From the NCBI RefSeq assembly GCF_000002865.3, contig NW_001865043.1:1385317-1449316 (forward strand): a stretch of DNA of 64,000 nt, read 5' to 3'. A program made the translations under genes and the position numbers. This DNA comes from Monosiga brevicollis MX1. Taxonomy: Eukaryota; Opisthokonta; Choanoflagellata; Craspedida; Salpingoecidae. The notes beneath the pieces are model-generated. The model saw nothing but the letters and a program-made list of their open reading frames with translations, was not told the origin of the DNA and did no database searches. Shown here piece by piece: positions 26,778 to 38,728 of this stretch; position 1 is the first letter of the stretch, and each line of letters opens with the position of its first letter.

Positions 26778-29700
26778 ATGTGGGCCAACGGGCGGCACGG
26801 TGTGCCGCCGCCCTCTCGAGGGCAGCCACCTCCACAACCTCGCTTCCAGCCGCCGGCCCGTGATGGCCGCCCCGGCTCTTACCATGCTCGCTCCGACTTT
26901 GACAGGGGAGCTCGGCCATCGCCGGCGCTCCTCGGCGACCCAGCCCGAGGTTCGGCATATCATCGCCCCGCGCCTTACCAAGCGCCGTCCCAGACCCAGC
27001 ACGGATATCAGCAGCGCTCACATGGATCACGCCCCCATGATCCCCGGGCGCGTGTGCCAACTCACCAGCACCGACCGACGCGCCCGTACGCACCGCCGCC
27101 AAGCGGCAGTGACCAGCACCAGCACCAGCACCAGCACCAGCCTCGCTATTACGAGCGTGCTTCAAACAATAGGCAACCAGTTGATGGGGCTCCATTGCCG
27201 ACCGCGCCCAGAGGATACGACCCGCGCGGCGCTCCTACAGACGTCCCATCCGGCTCCACAACTGCTGCACCCCAGCTTAATCTGTCTCACCTAACACCCG
27301 AGCTGATTGAAAAGATCCGAGAGGAGGCTCGTCAACGCGGTCTGACCCCATCACAGGGGCCACCCGCTCGCTCATGGGCCCCGGTTGAGGCGCATCCCTC
27401 GCACGCGTCCCAGTTGACCTCCCGTGATGAGGTGATGTCCTCTCATGGCCAAGTGACCCATCCCCATGCCAGCAATCACGCCACCGCCGCAGGCACGCAA
27501 CAGCCAAGGCCAACTGCCGAAAACTTGCCAGCCTCCAATACGTACGTTGCGCATCGCCGGTTGCAACCACATGCAGTTGTCTCTTGTTTGGCCAGGCTGG
27601 CGAATCTTGGCTTGATGTCTTGCATATCTCGTCTCTTTTGTGTTAACCCACACATCGCCCGCGCATGAATCGCAAAGGTTGCCATCAAGCCACTCCTCCT
27701 CGACGCAAGCTACCCGCACTGCGGATGTATCAGCCACGAGCACATCGGTAGCCACCGCAACGACCAGTCCTTCTTCTGCGACCATTCCTTCTGCCAAAAG
27801 CCTGGCGTTCAAGCCGCCCGGGCCCGCCATGGCAATGCCTGCCACAACGGCGTCCACGCCATCGGCGCCCACGACAACCACACCGTCTGCTACCACCGCC
27901 ACAACGACCGCAGCCACGACCTCAGCCAAGCCGGTGACACCCGCAATTAATCCTTCAACCCATTCAGCGGGCCTTCCTGGAGCTGCTGTGCAGCGCACCA
28001 CGGGCATCCCGCGCTCACAGCTACAAAGAGTTTCAGGTCCCCACGTGCGCAATGCCATGCTCCACCGCGATGGCCATTACTACGTCATTCGCGGCACGCT
28101 TTCGTCGGAAGAGGCTCGGCGCGAAGCCGAGGCCCTCAACCCACCAGCAACAGCCCCACCGGCGCCGCTTTCCTCGGCACCCACCAGTGGAGCTGCTTCT
28201 CAAGTCGATGCCTCAGCGCCCCAGGCGGCATTGGAATCTCCCGCCACGGTAACAAATGTAGCCGACTCCCAAGCAGGCTCAACTTCAACTACTTCAACTG
28301 GAGACGCCGCCTTGACCATGCCCAGTGATCCCCGTCCGAAGCACGTGGCCCTGCCCTTGCCAGACCCCGCACTCCAGGCTCTGCGCAAACTCAGAAAGCG
28401 TAGCCGCATCACGGCCATGGACTACTTGGGCAACTGGTTGCCTGCCGTCGTGCAAAAGGTTGACCTTGCAGAGCAGCGCGTACTGGTCCATTTTGTTCGC
28501 TGGAGTTCCAAGTATGATGAGTGGATAGGCTTTAGTGAACAGCGCCTGAAGTTGCCGACGGTTGATCAAGGCAAGCCCGAAGCTGATGATGAGGCCTCTG
28601 CCGCTGCGCGCCGCCGCCGCCGACGGGGGGAAGTACACAAGTTAGCCTTTGATCATCCTGGCCGCAAAAGCGTTTGTCCTGATGTCGAGGTACTGTCTGC
28701 ATAAGCATCGCGGCGTCACCCTGGGCCGTGCCACTCAGCCCCCCTCTGGTTCTTTTCCGTGGCCCCCATTCCCTTGGGCCTCGCTCGCTCTCTCACGTGT
28801 TTGCATGTTGCCTGCCCAAATAGACGGAGAAGTGGGCGTGTACGCGCTGTACCATGGTCAACAGTGGCCAGCTGGCCTGTACAACCTGTGGCGCCATGCG
28901 ACCACGGCAATCACGCAAAATCAGCCGCTCTGTGGGCGAGGAGGACGCGTGGGTGTGCCCCAAGTGTACTATGGAGAACGGCGAGAACAACGAGGCCTGT
29001 GCTGCGTGTGCCGCGCCGCGGCCCATGCCTAGCTCACGCAGCTCCGTAACCTCTGCCGATATCTCCGCCTCATCAAAGCACGACGGCAATCAGGCTGATA
29101 CACCGCAAGAGGTCAATGACGTGCATGATGATCCATCCGCCGTGACTTTGGTCTCAGATGCCTCGTCGACCGTCTTGGCGCCGGAATCCGAAGACATCCC
29201 GGCTGACGGCGCGGACGAGGATGAAGGCGTATCGTGCACGGTGTGCAGTCGGACTTTTCGAAATCATCGTGCCCGCAACATGCACACGGTGCGCGTCCAT
29301 GGCGCCAATGCGGCCACGGCTGCAGCTGCGACGGTCGCGCGCAGTAGCATCAAGACGAGCTCGCGCAGCCGCTCAGCATCCCGACGCGGGAGCAGCCAGT
29401 CGGTCGCCCAAGTGCCAGACAGGAATTCGAGCGGAACTAGTCGCGGGGCAAGCTCTGGACCCACCAAACACAGCTTCTTTTGTGCCGTGTGCAAGAAGCG
29501 CTTGGCAGATCGCGGTAAGCATCTCAACCTGCTCAGCTTGCCCTTATGAATGCTCGCGCGCGGAAATGCAACGCTGGATGTGAGCCAGTCTAGTCCATAC
29601 GTGCATTCTCGACTGGCGTCTTTTGATTGGGGCTGATGTGTTATATAGGGGCCTTCAAAATGCATCTGCGTTCCAGCAAGCATCGCGAGCTCATCGAGTT

Positions 29701-30778
29701 TCACCTGGCCGATCGCGCAACCGAGGGGAACGTGGCAGCAGGGCTGGAGAATGATGGAGCAATGCGGGATTTTCGACGCGCTGTCTTGTTGGCCGCCGAC
29801 GCTGCCAATGCGTGGGAGTCCCACGTAGCCAATGGTGGCCTGCGATCACACCGCGCGCCCTTTTTACCGGCTCGCTCACCAACCCCACCCATGGATCGTG
29901 TCCTGCCAGATCCTTCCGAGTTTGTTCTGACCAATGCCGCCACGGTGGGGCCCAACGACACGGGTGAGGAGGTGGCGCGGCCCGCGCCCGTCCGGCCCAA
30001 GGCAGAGCCGTTGCTGACTGGCGAGCGAGCTCAACTGGGGCAGCAAGTGCTGGAGCAGCTGGTGCAGTGCTTGCACCATATTCAACCTTCTTCCTGGTCT
30101 ATCGATCCTCGCCGCCTGAACGTCAAGGACTTGGTCCAATTTCCTTTGCCTTCTTTCTTGCAGCACAGCAAGGCGGCCATGGATGACCAAGTTGTGGAGA
30201 TTAATGCCAATGCCACCGCGCTTGAGCTGGCAGTGCTGGATGCGGAGGAAGAGGCGCATCAATTAGAGCGCGAGGTTCGAGCCCACCGACGACGGCTGCA
30301 GGAAGCCTTAAAGGCCCGGATCAAGGCAGAGGTGGTTGTTGATGACCCGGCAGTAGCCATCCAACCCTCTGCCACCGAGGAGGCCTCGGGCGATGCGAGC
30401 GATTCTGGTCCGGGGGGCGAGGGTCAACTTGCTCCGTTGGCTAAGCGAGCCAAGGCAGAAGTTGCACCGGGCGATGAGCAGCTGTCCGTTGTCTCAATGG
30501 AAACGCCGCCGACCACCACACTGCCATTGGAGGAAATGACATCTACAGGCAAGCCAGCTGGGGTGATTGTGTCTCCTTCCCAAGCAGACTCGATGCCCTC
30601 GGGAATCGCGGGCCATGCAGAGGCGGCCGCGTCACCGACCACGGCGAAAGCCGAGACTGCTCCGAACCCAAGAGCAGAAGATGTTGATCCTCAGCTGGCC
30701 CAACCTGATGAAGACCAGGTCGGCGGAACAGAAGTCTCACCCATGCTCCGCGTCGATCAGCAGCTGTTGGCATCTTAA
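26778..30778 (+). CDS. Nuclear protein with Tudor-like domain, two RanBP2 zinc fingers and C2H2 fingers
   Basis: A large multi-exon gene that I do not match to one named protein. Exon 1 (from ATG 26778) encodes a Pro/Gln/His/Arg-rich region with a run of HQ repeats. After an intron at about 27540-27677, an Ala/Thr/Ser-rich region leads to a Tudor/chromo-barrel-like domain, DYLGNWLPAVVQKVDLAEQR followed by VLVHFVRWSSKYDEWI, resembling PHF20/MBT-type Tudors. A phase-0 intron (donor after CPDVE, acceptor near 28822) leads straight into TEKWACTRCTMVNSGQLACT plus TCG, and then WVCPKCTMENGENNEACAAC: two RanBP2-type fingers. Two C2H2 units follow (CTVCSRTFRNHRARNMHTVR-VH; FFCAVCKKRLADRG spliced to AFKMHLRSSKH). 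The C-terminal third is acidic/Ala-rich with a coiled coil, ending RVDQQLLAS. A chromatin- or RNA-binding role is inferred. Treating it as one gene depends on the intron near 28690-28821. Confidence 0.75.
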
Positions 30779-31002
30779 AGCCTCATACAGTTTTTCTGGC
30801 ATCAACATCTTATGTTTGCCATTCAACACCTTAAGAGTCATCCCGTGCAAGATCCTAATTGAGATCAGACCGACCGTGCCGTCCCGTTTATTTTTTTTTT
30901 TTTTTTTTTGGCATTCTACTTTGTTGGGTAGTGAGTGAGCAACAACGTATGGCGCGATGCATCCGTAGCCCAATTCGTCCCGACCCACCACTGCCCGCCC
31001 CT

Positions 31003-31049
<47 letters not shown>

Positions 31050-31471
31050 TAAGGAGCTTTCTGGGGTGTGTCTCTCTGTTTGAAGGCCCGTTTGTTTGTT
31101 TGTCTCTATTAGATTTTCCACTTCTGACTCGTCTCTTGAATCGTGTATTTTTGCCTTTGTATCTCACGCTTTTGACTCACTTGTCTTCTTTGTCTCTGGT
31201 TCTTTGCCTCTTTTTGCGATTCACCTCTCAGCTTGAGCGCATTTCAGTGTTTGTCTCTGGGTGGTATTTGTTTGGCAAGCGCTTGGGAGGGAACCTACTA
31301 CTTGAGTTGAGTTGACCGTTACATCGACGTTGAGCTCGCTCAGAGGGTCCAAAGGCTCTTCTCGCCGCGGCCGTTGGAAGCGGGGCAAGGACAAGGACAA
31401 GAGACGTTGGTTGAGCGCACGGCTTGATTGAGCACGCGGCTTGCCGGTGGGGCACAGTACCACGGGCGAGC
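30779..31471. promoter_or_regulatory. Spacer with (T)n and (GT)n
   Basis: Gap between two plus-strand genes. It contains a T-run (about 30891-30910) and a GT microsatellite (31005-31048). No coding sequence is supported. Confidence 0.5.
31005..31048. repeat. (TG)n microsatellite
   Basis: About 44 bases of TG, upstream of the gene starting at 31472. Confidence 0.97.
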
Positions 31472-33426
31472 ATGAATGATGATAGCACATCCAACTTTGA
31501 TGATGATGTAGTGGCCAGCTCGCATCACGGAATTCAATTGCCTGGCGCGGCGGCGCCAGGGCAGTCCGATGCGCTGGTGGGGGGCTCACATGGAGCGCAC
31601 GCGCATGCTCATGTGCATCCGCACACACACGGTCATCATGGAACTCCGGGACGTCTGGGTTCGGCAACCACGGCCAACCAGGAGCATCTCCGACTCCTGC
31701 TCAAGCACACGGGCTTGGATGACGGGTTGATAGGCAACATCCTCAAGACGTTGCGAATGCCGCTGACGACGCGGCTGGGCCTGCTTCTGACGGGTAACGA
31801 CCTGGAGCGCCAGCTTGTCATGTCCTCCATGTTAGTGTCCATGGACATTTTGCAAAACCTGTCTCCCTTGCTGGCAAAGCTACTGGCCGAGCCTACCACA
31901 CCCGTGGCCAGCACACACGCCGGTGCTGCTGCTGCTGCTGCTGCTGGTGGTGGTGGTGGGCAGATGCCCATGTCCGCAGGTCTAGGCCCTGACGCGAGCA
32001 TACCCAGTGCGCTCAACTTGGGGTCAACCTCAACCGCAGATGCTGCCGCGGGGCGACCGAGACGTAAAAAGTCCAAAATTCATTCTTCGCTCAAAGAGGT
32101 GGACGATGGCCTGCATCGACTTTACAACGACAAATTCAAAGCGTAAGGCATGGTTTGCCGCATCACCGTCGGGTCTTGACCAGCTCTGGGCTCACAGGTC
32201 TAGAGGCAGGCAATGGAATGCACAATGGTGCTTCGAAAATGGCCCTGGCTCACTGCGCTTTGCGCACTTGCGGTGGTCGTACAGGGGCCCAGTACTGCTC
32301 ATGCTGATCTTCTCTGGCTATCAGCCGGAGCAGGTGCAGTGGGACGTGTCGGCCGACCCGCAGCGGTTTGTCATGCCGGCTTTTGATGACTTGCTGCGGG
32401 CCATCAACTCTTTATTGCCGCCATATCAGTTTTTGCCCGATCTGGCCAAGCAAAAGCATGCATCCATGGCGCTGATCCACGTATGTTTTGCGCTAAGAGG
32501 TCGCACAAGCCGACTCAGGGCTTCTCATTTTATTTCGTCCGAATCTTTTCTTGCTGTGCCTGGGTCTGCAATTTTTTTTGTGCCCGTCTATGTTGTCGAG
32601 TCAGCAATTCGCTCCTCCCTCCCCCACCCCCCCCCCTTTTTTTTTCTGACCTGGCGTGGGTAGTAAATAGTCTGCACTTCACGATGTCAATACCATCATG
32701 TTTGTACGTGGCGCAGGAGTTGATGCAGCGCATGAAGCTGTTGCAACAACGCTTTTTCCACAAGCTCCTGGGCCTGGGGTATGGCAAGTCCCGGGCAGAC
32801 GGCAAGGTTCTGCTGCTGGACGATCCAGACTTGCCCGTGACGGATGGCAAGGCGGACGTGGCCGTGCCTTATGGCACCTACATCAAATGCTTGCTGCGTT
32901 TTCACGTGGCCAACGTGCGGCGCGCGGGCAAGTACAATCTGGCAATTTTGGATCTGTGCATTACGCACGCTGATCATCGCTTCATAGCTTCGACGGCTCT
33001 CATCTATCTTGTGGCGAAGGCCGACTATTTTGACGAGGATGGCAAGGTGGACTTTGCCAAGATTCGGAACCTTAAAGCCCACGAGAACTTTCGCTTCCGT
33101 TGGCAGCAGTATGTTTGCGGGCCCAGTAGCGCGAGTGCATATCTGTGTGTGGGGCTGCCTCAGACATGTCTGACCATGCTGTTTCCGTTTTGCATAGGCG
33201 CCTGGGCGAGTACATGGAAGCACCCGAGCTGGTGGAGGGCCGCAGCAAGCTGTTTAGACTGGTGGCAGAGGCGGCACCCGAGTTTTGGGCCGCTGCGTCG
33301 GCAGCGGAAGCCCACAAGACCGTGGCTGACATCGTCAAGGCCTGGCGGACAGTAGTGCAGTCCTATTTTGATTTCCTCCCGGCCAATTCCGTGCCGCCAC
33401 CACCAGGCAGCACGGCGACCATGTAG
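31472..33426 (+). CDS. Unrecognised protein with His-rich start and Ala/Gly run
   Basis: Starts at the ATG at 31472 (MNDDSTSNFDDDVVASSHHG). The N-terminus has an alternating Ala/His stretch (about residues 40-58) and later an alanine run followed by glycines. A basic patch (GRPRRKKSKIHSS) could be a nuclear localisation signal. After introns near 32145-32280 and 32480-32717 come well-structured helical exons: YQPEQVQWDVSADPQRFVMP, then AFDDLLRAINSLLPPYQFLP, ELMQRMKLLQQRFFHKLLGL, VAVPYGTYIKCLLRFHVANV and KYNLAILDLCITHADHRFIA. A last exon begins RLGEYMEAPELVEGRSKLFR and ends PPPPGSTATM at 33426. It is probably an all-helical protein. I do not recognise the family and no enzymatic motif is seen. 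The first intron boundaries are uncertain. Confidence 0.7.
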
Positions 33427-33740
33427 TGGATTGGTGAGGGCCGGTGAGCTCTTTTGCACAGCTGCTCTGAATCCAAGCTGATGGATATGGCCGAATGCGC
33501 AGCTGCTACACGGGGAGGGGTATCAAGGCGTGTGTAAGATTGCGGGGAACGGAAAGCAGGTGTACGTGCAGGTCTGATTGCCATCGGCATTCCCACAGCC
33601 GTAACAAGGTAGCCATAACAAGAAGCTCATGACATGCAAGCACTTGGCCATAATAAGACACGGAGACGGAGAACGGAGACGGAGACGGAGACAGGCACAG
33701 GCACAGAGACAGGCACAGAGACAGGCACAGAGACAGAGAC

Positions 33741-33824
<84 letters not shown>

Positions 33825-34693
33825 AGAGAGAGAGACAGAGACAGAGACAGAGACAGAGACAGAGACAGACAGTCTGACATCCACACATACACACGCAGAC
33901 ACACATCCTCTCTCAACAGGGGCAAGAGCCATTCGAGTCGTTCAAAGGACTGAATCCAAGGTCATACTGACACTCCGTCTTATTTTCAGCGCATGCGGGC
34001 ATGGCTTGAGAGCTCATCCGCCGTGCAGTTGGGATTGTTGCCCGGCATTGGTAGATGTAGAGTGCAACCGCTTTTGCGCTGCCGACCAACCGACGGGAGC
34101 AAGCAGCAACGGGGACTTGTTCTAGCTGCTTGCGCATTCCCCCTTTTGTAGGCCATCGAGGTTGGCCGTTGGTCGCAATGGTCTGAGACCAGAGCAGAGC
34201 AGCTGACACTGCTGCGAAATTCCTTGGGCCGGCGCCTTTTCCCTGCTCCCATCTTGGAATCGGTCTTTGCGCTGCGCCGCTTGGACTGCGCTGCTCACCC
34301 ACGAAGCACGGGGAAGGTCAAGGTGCCTGCACGCGTGCAAACTGCACTTCGTGTTCGGCCTTGCGCCAAAAAAAAAAATAGCCCGAGCCCACCCATTTCC
34401 TCCTTTTTTTTACTCTTTCTCTCTCTCTCTGCTCGCCCTCAAGGTTGGGCTGAGCTCTCCCTGGTTGCGGTTGCCGCAAAAGTTAAAGGTCACACCTTTC
34501 TTAGTTTCCCGTATCGCTTCCTTGGAAAAAACGGCACGCAGAGCGCCTGTGCCTGCCTCTGCGTGCTTTCATTCTCCATCGTTTGCCCCAACGCCGTGGT
34601 CCTGCTGCCACCTCCAGCCGCCTCATTCTTGCTGCCCTCAGTGTGCCAAGCGCCACTCGCGTCCTCGAGCGACGCCAGTGCGCACCTTTAGCC
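33427..34693. promoter_or_regulatory. Spacer with GA/GACA repeats; no gene supported
   Basis: About 1.27 kb upstream of the ADAM-like gene. A compound GACA/GAGA repeat fills 33655-33880. The rest (33880-34693) has pyrimidine-rich tracts (34400-34440) and open frames on both strands with no recognisable protein features. Confidence 0.5.
33655..33880. repeat. Compound (GGAGAC)/(GACA)/(GA)n microsatellite
   Basis: Repeats of GGAGAC, GGCACA and GACAGA surround a long pure GA core (about 33748-33822). It is the largest simple-repeat block in the window. Confidence 0.97.
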
Positions 34694-37666
34694 ATGGCCC
34701 CGATTCGCGTTTGCGCCGTTGTGGTTCATGTTTGGTCTTTGTTGATGATCTGTGCCGTGGTTGGAGAGGCAGCATGCCCGGCAGGCCACGTTTGTCTGGC
34801 CGTGGGCGACAATCATGACCTACTTCACGGTGAATTGCAGCTGGAGCCCCATGCCCGCTTTGGAAAGGGCGTCGCCGTCTTCTCCGACAACCAGGAGCTC
34901 ACCCATGGTGTTGAAGCCACCGCCAACCCGTGCCCACAACAACCTCGGTGGTGGACGGGTCGCATCCCCGAGCGGCACCAGGCTGGCGTCTACGCTAGCG
35001 TTCGCGTAACTCGCACCTGCCGTGATGCCTGCCTTTGCGCCGACTACCTCTTTGATGGCTTTGTCTACCTCGAGAGTGGCCGCGTCTTGGCGCTGCGCGC
35101 CGACGCCACAAGCCTCAATTTGACCCGAGAGTTGGAAAACGACCCGGCTACTGAAGCAGAGCGTCGCACTCGAGCCCAGCTCACAGATCAACTTTCCACC
35201 CAAGCCCAGCACTGCCTCCACGCCGCACCCCATGACCTCCGTTACGCTGAGCCCGACAATGCTGACAATGCGTCCTTTCCGCATCCGCGAACGCCTCGAG
35301 CGGGTCCCGCCTCCAGCCTCCAAACGACCTGCAGCCTGGCCCTGGACTGTGACGCAAGCTTTGTTGCCGCTTGGGGCGGCCTTGGTTCCCGGTCGCAGCA
35401 GGCCATCTTCGCCGCTGCCCGCATGCTCGACTACATGTTCCAGGTGGACCGCATTTTTCAGGACGAAGCCAATCTTCGCGGCTCCTTTGCTATACGCATT
35501 AATGCCATTTTTGTGCACCACAATCTCAACTTGCGCGACGGCGGCAGTGACGGTGCAGGCGTTGCCGGCCTAACGTTTTTACACAACTATCAAACGTGGC
35601 TGGTCGCGGCCAGTCGCAATGGCTCTCGCGCTCAAACCTTCTCCGCCAACTGCCTCAATTTTCTCTTCAGCCACGAGAATCTTCAGGGTGTCCTCGGGGT
35701 GGCCATCGAGGCCTCGCCGCGCAGCGACATCCTGGGTGGGGTCTGTACAAGCGTTTCTGTGAGCTCGCTCGCCCTCAATGTTGGGGTCAGCACGACTCGC
35801 CTCTCCAACTCCCAGCACACGGCTGCGTGGCAAACCGTGCTCTCCACAACACACGAAATTGGCCATACCATTGGCGCCCGTCATACGTGAGTAGCGACAT
35901 ACTTTTGCTGGGCCTTTGCTTCATTTTGTCACGAGGTTTAGAAGAAAATATAAAATAAAATAAAGGAATTTCAGTGACCCGAGTGTTTCACTCACCGCGT
36001 GCCGTGACCCCTCGCCCGCTCTTTTACATTCTGTCGCCTTGTTTCTTAGTTGTGAACTCTCCTCGACTGACGAGAGCGAGCTATGCAACGCCGTGATTGG
36101 CTCATCAAGCTGCGCACCTACTGCCGGCCAGGGTGGCAACTACATCATGTACCCAGCTGTCCCGCTGGACGACACCCATGCCAATGCTCGGCTGTTCTCC
36201 TCCTGCAACATTGATCGCATGCTTGCTGTGCTGGACAACAAGGGCAGCTGCCTCGAGGAGCCTCATCCTTGTGATGTTGGCTCGGGGAGCTGCTGTTTGG
36301 GCCAGCTTTTGTTACCGCAAGGAGCGGTGTGCGACACAGATTTCATCGACGAGACGGGTTGTCTCGAGGCTCCGGTTTGTGATGGCAGCTCTGCAACATG
36401 TCCCCAACCCACCGTCCGTGAGGACGGGCTGTATTGCTCGACCGCCAGCGTGCCGCGCGGTACCTGCCAGAGTGGCATTTGCGTTGTGCCACACGCCGCC
36501 TCCTGCGCTGCCCTCAACCTCTCTGCTTGCTTCCTGGAAGAGGCTCCATGCGTGGCGGCGTGTCAAAATGGCACCGAGGAGGGAGGTACATGCCGGCCGC
36601 TGACACCAAACTGCCCAGGAGACGCTGCGCTGCTGACGGCCTGGAGCGACGCCGGAGAAACTTGTGCGGCGCTTCCGAACGACATGCCCTGTGCACACAC
36701 GGCCGGAGATGCAGACAGCGGCACTTGCTACGAGGGGGAATGTGCGACCTGTGATGCCGCTTGCCAGCTGGCTCGCACTCTTGACGTGGCACAGTTGGTG
36801 TGCAACGTCAGCCAGCTACGGACGACCGTGTGCTCGGTGCCTTGTGGTGGCGGTGAGGACACCACCACGTACGCTTGCATCTGCAACAATGGGGTGGAGG
36901 ATGTGGAGGTGGAAGCGTCTGCATGTAACTCGGAGGTGCCGCCGGCCGAAATGGGCACTTGCCGGACCAACACGTGCTCAGTGCAAAAGCCCGAGTCGAT
37001 GCTGATGGATTTGACGCTGCAGGCCACCGAGGGCTTCCTGCCGCTTGATGGCTACAGCCTGGTCTTGATTCTGCAGGATATTGTGGGGTTTGCCCTGCAA
37101 GGCGAGGTTGCAGAGGACAGCGGCAGTACGGTGCAGCTCAAGCTGGCAGCTTGTCGGCGCACATTGAGTGGTGGATGTCTTTCCTACGATGAGCTTGCCA
37201 GCGAGTTCAACTCACCCGCTTTTGCTCGCACCGTATTTGATTCCACGGGTAAGTCGTTGTACATCGGCTGGCGCGTGCCAGTGGAAAAGAAAATGTGGGC
37301 AGGATGGCCATGAACATCAACGGGATGAGACTTAATTCTCAGAGGGCACGTCATCTGGGGGCTTTTGCGGATCAACGGGTGTAGCCTGATGCTTGCTTAT
37401 TGCTCGTCTCTGGTATTTTAGGCTACGTGTACACCACGCGACGATCTTCGAACAACCATGATCAGTTGGCAATCATTCTGGCCGTGGCCATGGGTTCTGC
37501 GGCTGGAATTCTACTTGTAGCCGTTGTGATCATGTACCTGCAATTTCGGCGAGCCCGCCGCCAGCATGCGCAGGCTGCCGAGGCGCGGCTGGTCAAGCTC
37601 AAGCGGCGCAATGACCGCCACTTGGCGTCATCGGGCCTTAGTCAGATGCGCACCACAACCGTGTAG
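34694..37666 (+). CDS. ADAM-like membrane-anchored zinc metalloprotease
   Basis: Metzincin protease predicted to cleave extracellular or cell-surface proteins. The ATG at 34694 gives a signal peptide (APIRVCAVVVHVWSLLMICA, cleavage near VGEAA). Residues to about 215 form a Cys-containing pro-region. The catalytic domain carries HEIGHTIGARH, the full HExxHxxGxxH zinc site (first His about 387), spliced to CELSSTDESELCN, and a Met-turn YIMYP. Cys-rich disintegrin-like sequence follows (for example SCCLGQLLLPQGAVCD), then other Cys-rich segments. The last exon has one transmembrane helix (AIILAVAMGSAAGILLVAVV) and a short basic tail ending MRTTTV. Only two introns, at about 35887-36049 and 37249-37421. 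The layout (signal, pro, protease, disintegrin-like/Cys-rich, TM, short tail) fits ADAM10/17-like sheddases. No EGF repeat or furin site is obvious. Confidence 0.87.
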
Positions 37667-38728
37667 GCTTGGCTCGTCCCTCCACTCTTTCTGTCAATTT
37701 TTACCGTGTAGCCTTGACTTCCGGCGCGTTGTTTTCGTGACCAGGTAGCGAGGCCAATCCCGCAGGCCATGCCGGGGATATGCTGTCCAGTGTCTGGAAC
37801 CTTGTTCGGCTTCAGGCCTTGTTGACTTGTGCGTTGTTTTCGTCCCAGACTCTTGTTAACTGTGATTGACCTACCTGTGAACCCCCGTGTGGCATCTAAT
37901 TCTTGTGGCGCTGTTTTTGGATCCGATTTGTGTTTGTGAAGCGTGACACGCGCACGATGCCAGCCGAGTTGATGACTCCTTCCCACCTTGACTTCAGCCA
38001 TCATTGACCATTCGATTGATGCACGACCATGACCACCACAGCAACAACAACCAGTCGTAGGTCCTGGTCGTAGAAGTAGTAGAAATGACGGTGGTAGCAC
38101 CACAACCCCCGACTAAGATAGGGGTCAGATAGACGAGAGGAGAGCGAGGAAAGACAGCGGAGGGGCGAGAGATGGTTAGTTAGAGTTAAGTTAGATAGAG
38201 AGATGAATTAAATTTTGAGAAGGAGAAAAACAAGAGAGAGGACGTGCACGAACGTCAGAAGGATTGTCAGACATTTTAAGCAAGAGACAAGAAAGAATAA
38301 AAAGGTTCGGATCCGAGAGCCGCTGACGGCGGGGAGCAAGTGACTGGGGTGGTGCGCGAGTGCAAGGGCAGTCTGGCAGTGGGGACGGGGGTTAGGAAAA
38401 GTGTCGAGAGTTGGGTGGAGGGGGGGGGGGTAGGTTAGATAGGGGAGAGGGAGGCGTCGCTGGCGGCTGGCTCTGGGCGCGGTCAATGACGGCGTCGTCT
38501 GCCTTCTGACAGTTGCGTCCGGCTGCAACTTGTTGCAACCCCCTCCTCCCTCACTGGGTTCTTGGGCATCATCGCTCAACCGCTAGCATTTGTTTGATTT
38601 GGGGACGGATTGCTGCCTACTCAAGTCCTCACACCTCGTCTCTGGCCACTCTTTCCTCAAGGATTCGCTCCGACAGGTAGTCCGGTTATTGCTTCCAGGC
38701 GTCATCTTTGGAGTCGTCACTTGGCGTT
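37667..38728. other. Intergenic spacer, no gene seen
   Basis: About 1.06 kb between the ADAM-like gene and SURF1. It includes purine-rich sequence at 38130-38240 and a G-run at about 38420-38430. A 153-codon open stretch on the minus strand (37642-38103) lacks protein-like features and was not accepted. Confidence 0.5.

Noticed and set aside
33599-33625. CCGTAACAAGGTAGCCATAAC resembles the 3' end of small-subunit rRNA
   Set aside because: The match is only about 15 bases, with no rRNA-like sequence on either side. Treated as chance or a trivial fragment.
33913-34302. 129-codon open frame on minus strand upstream of the ADAM-like gene
   Set aside because: No protein-like motifs or splice context; the composition looks like non-coding GC-rich sequence.
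37642-38103. 153-codon open frame on minus strand
   Set aside because: Low-complexity Cys/Gly start and no recognisable domain; it overlaps the 3' end of the ADAM-like gene.
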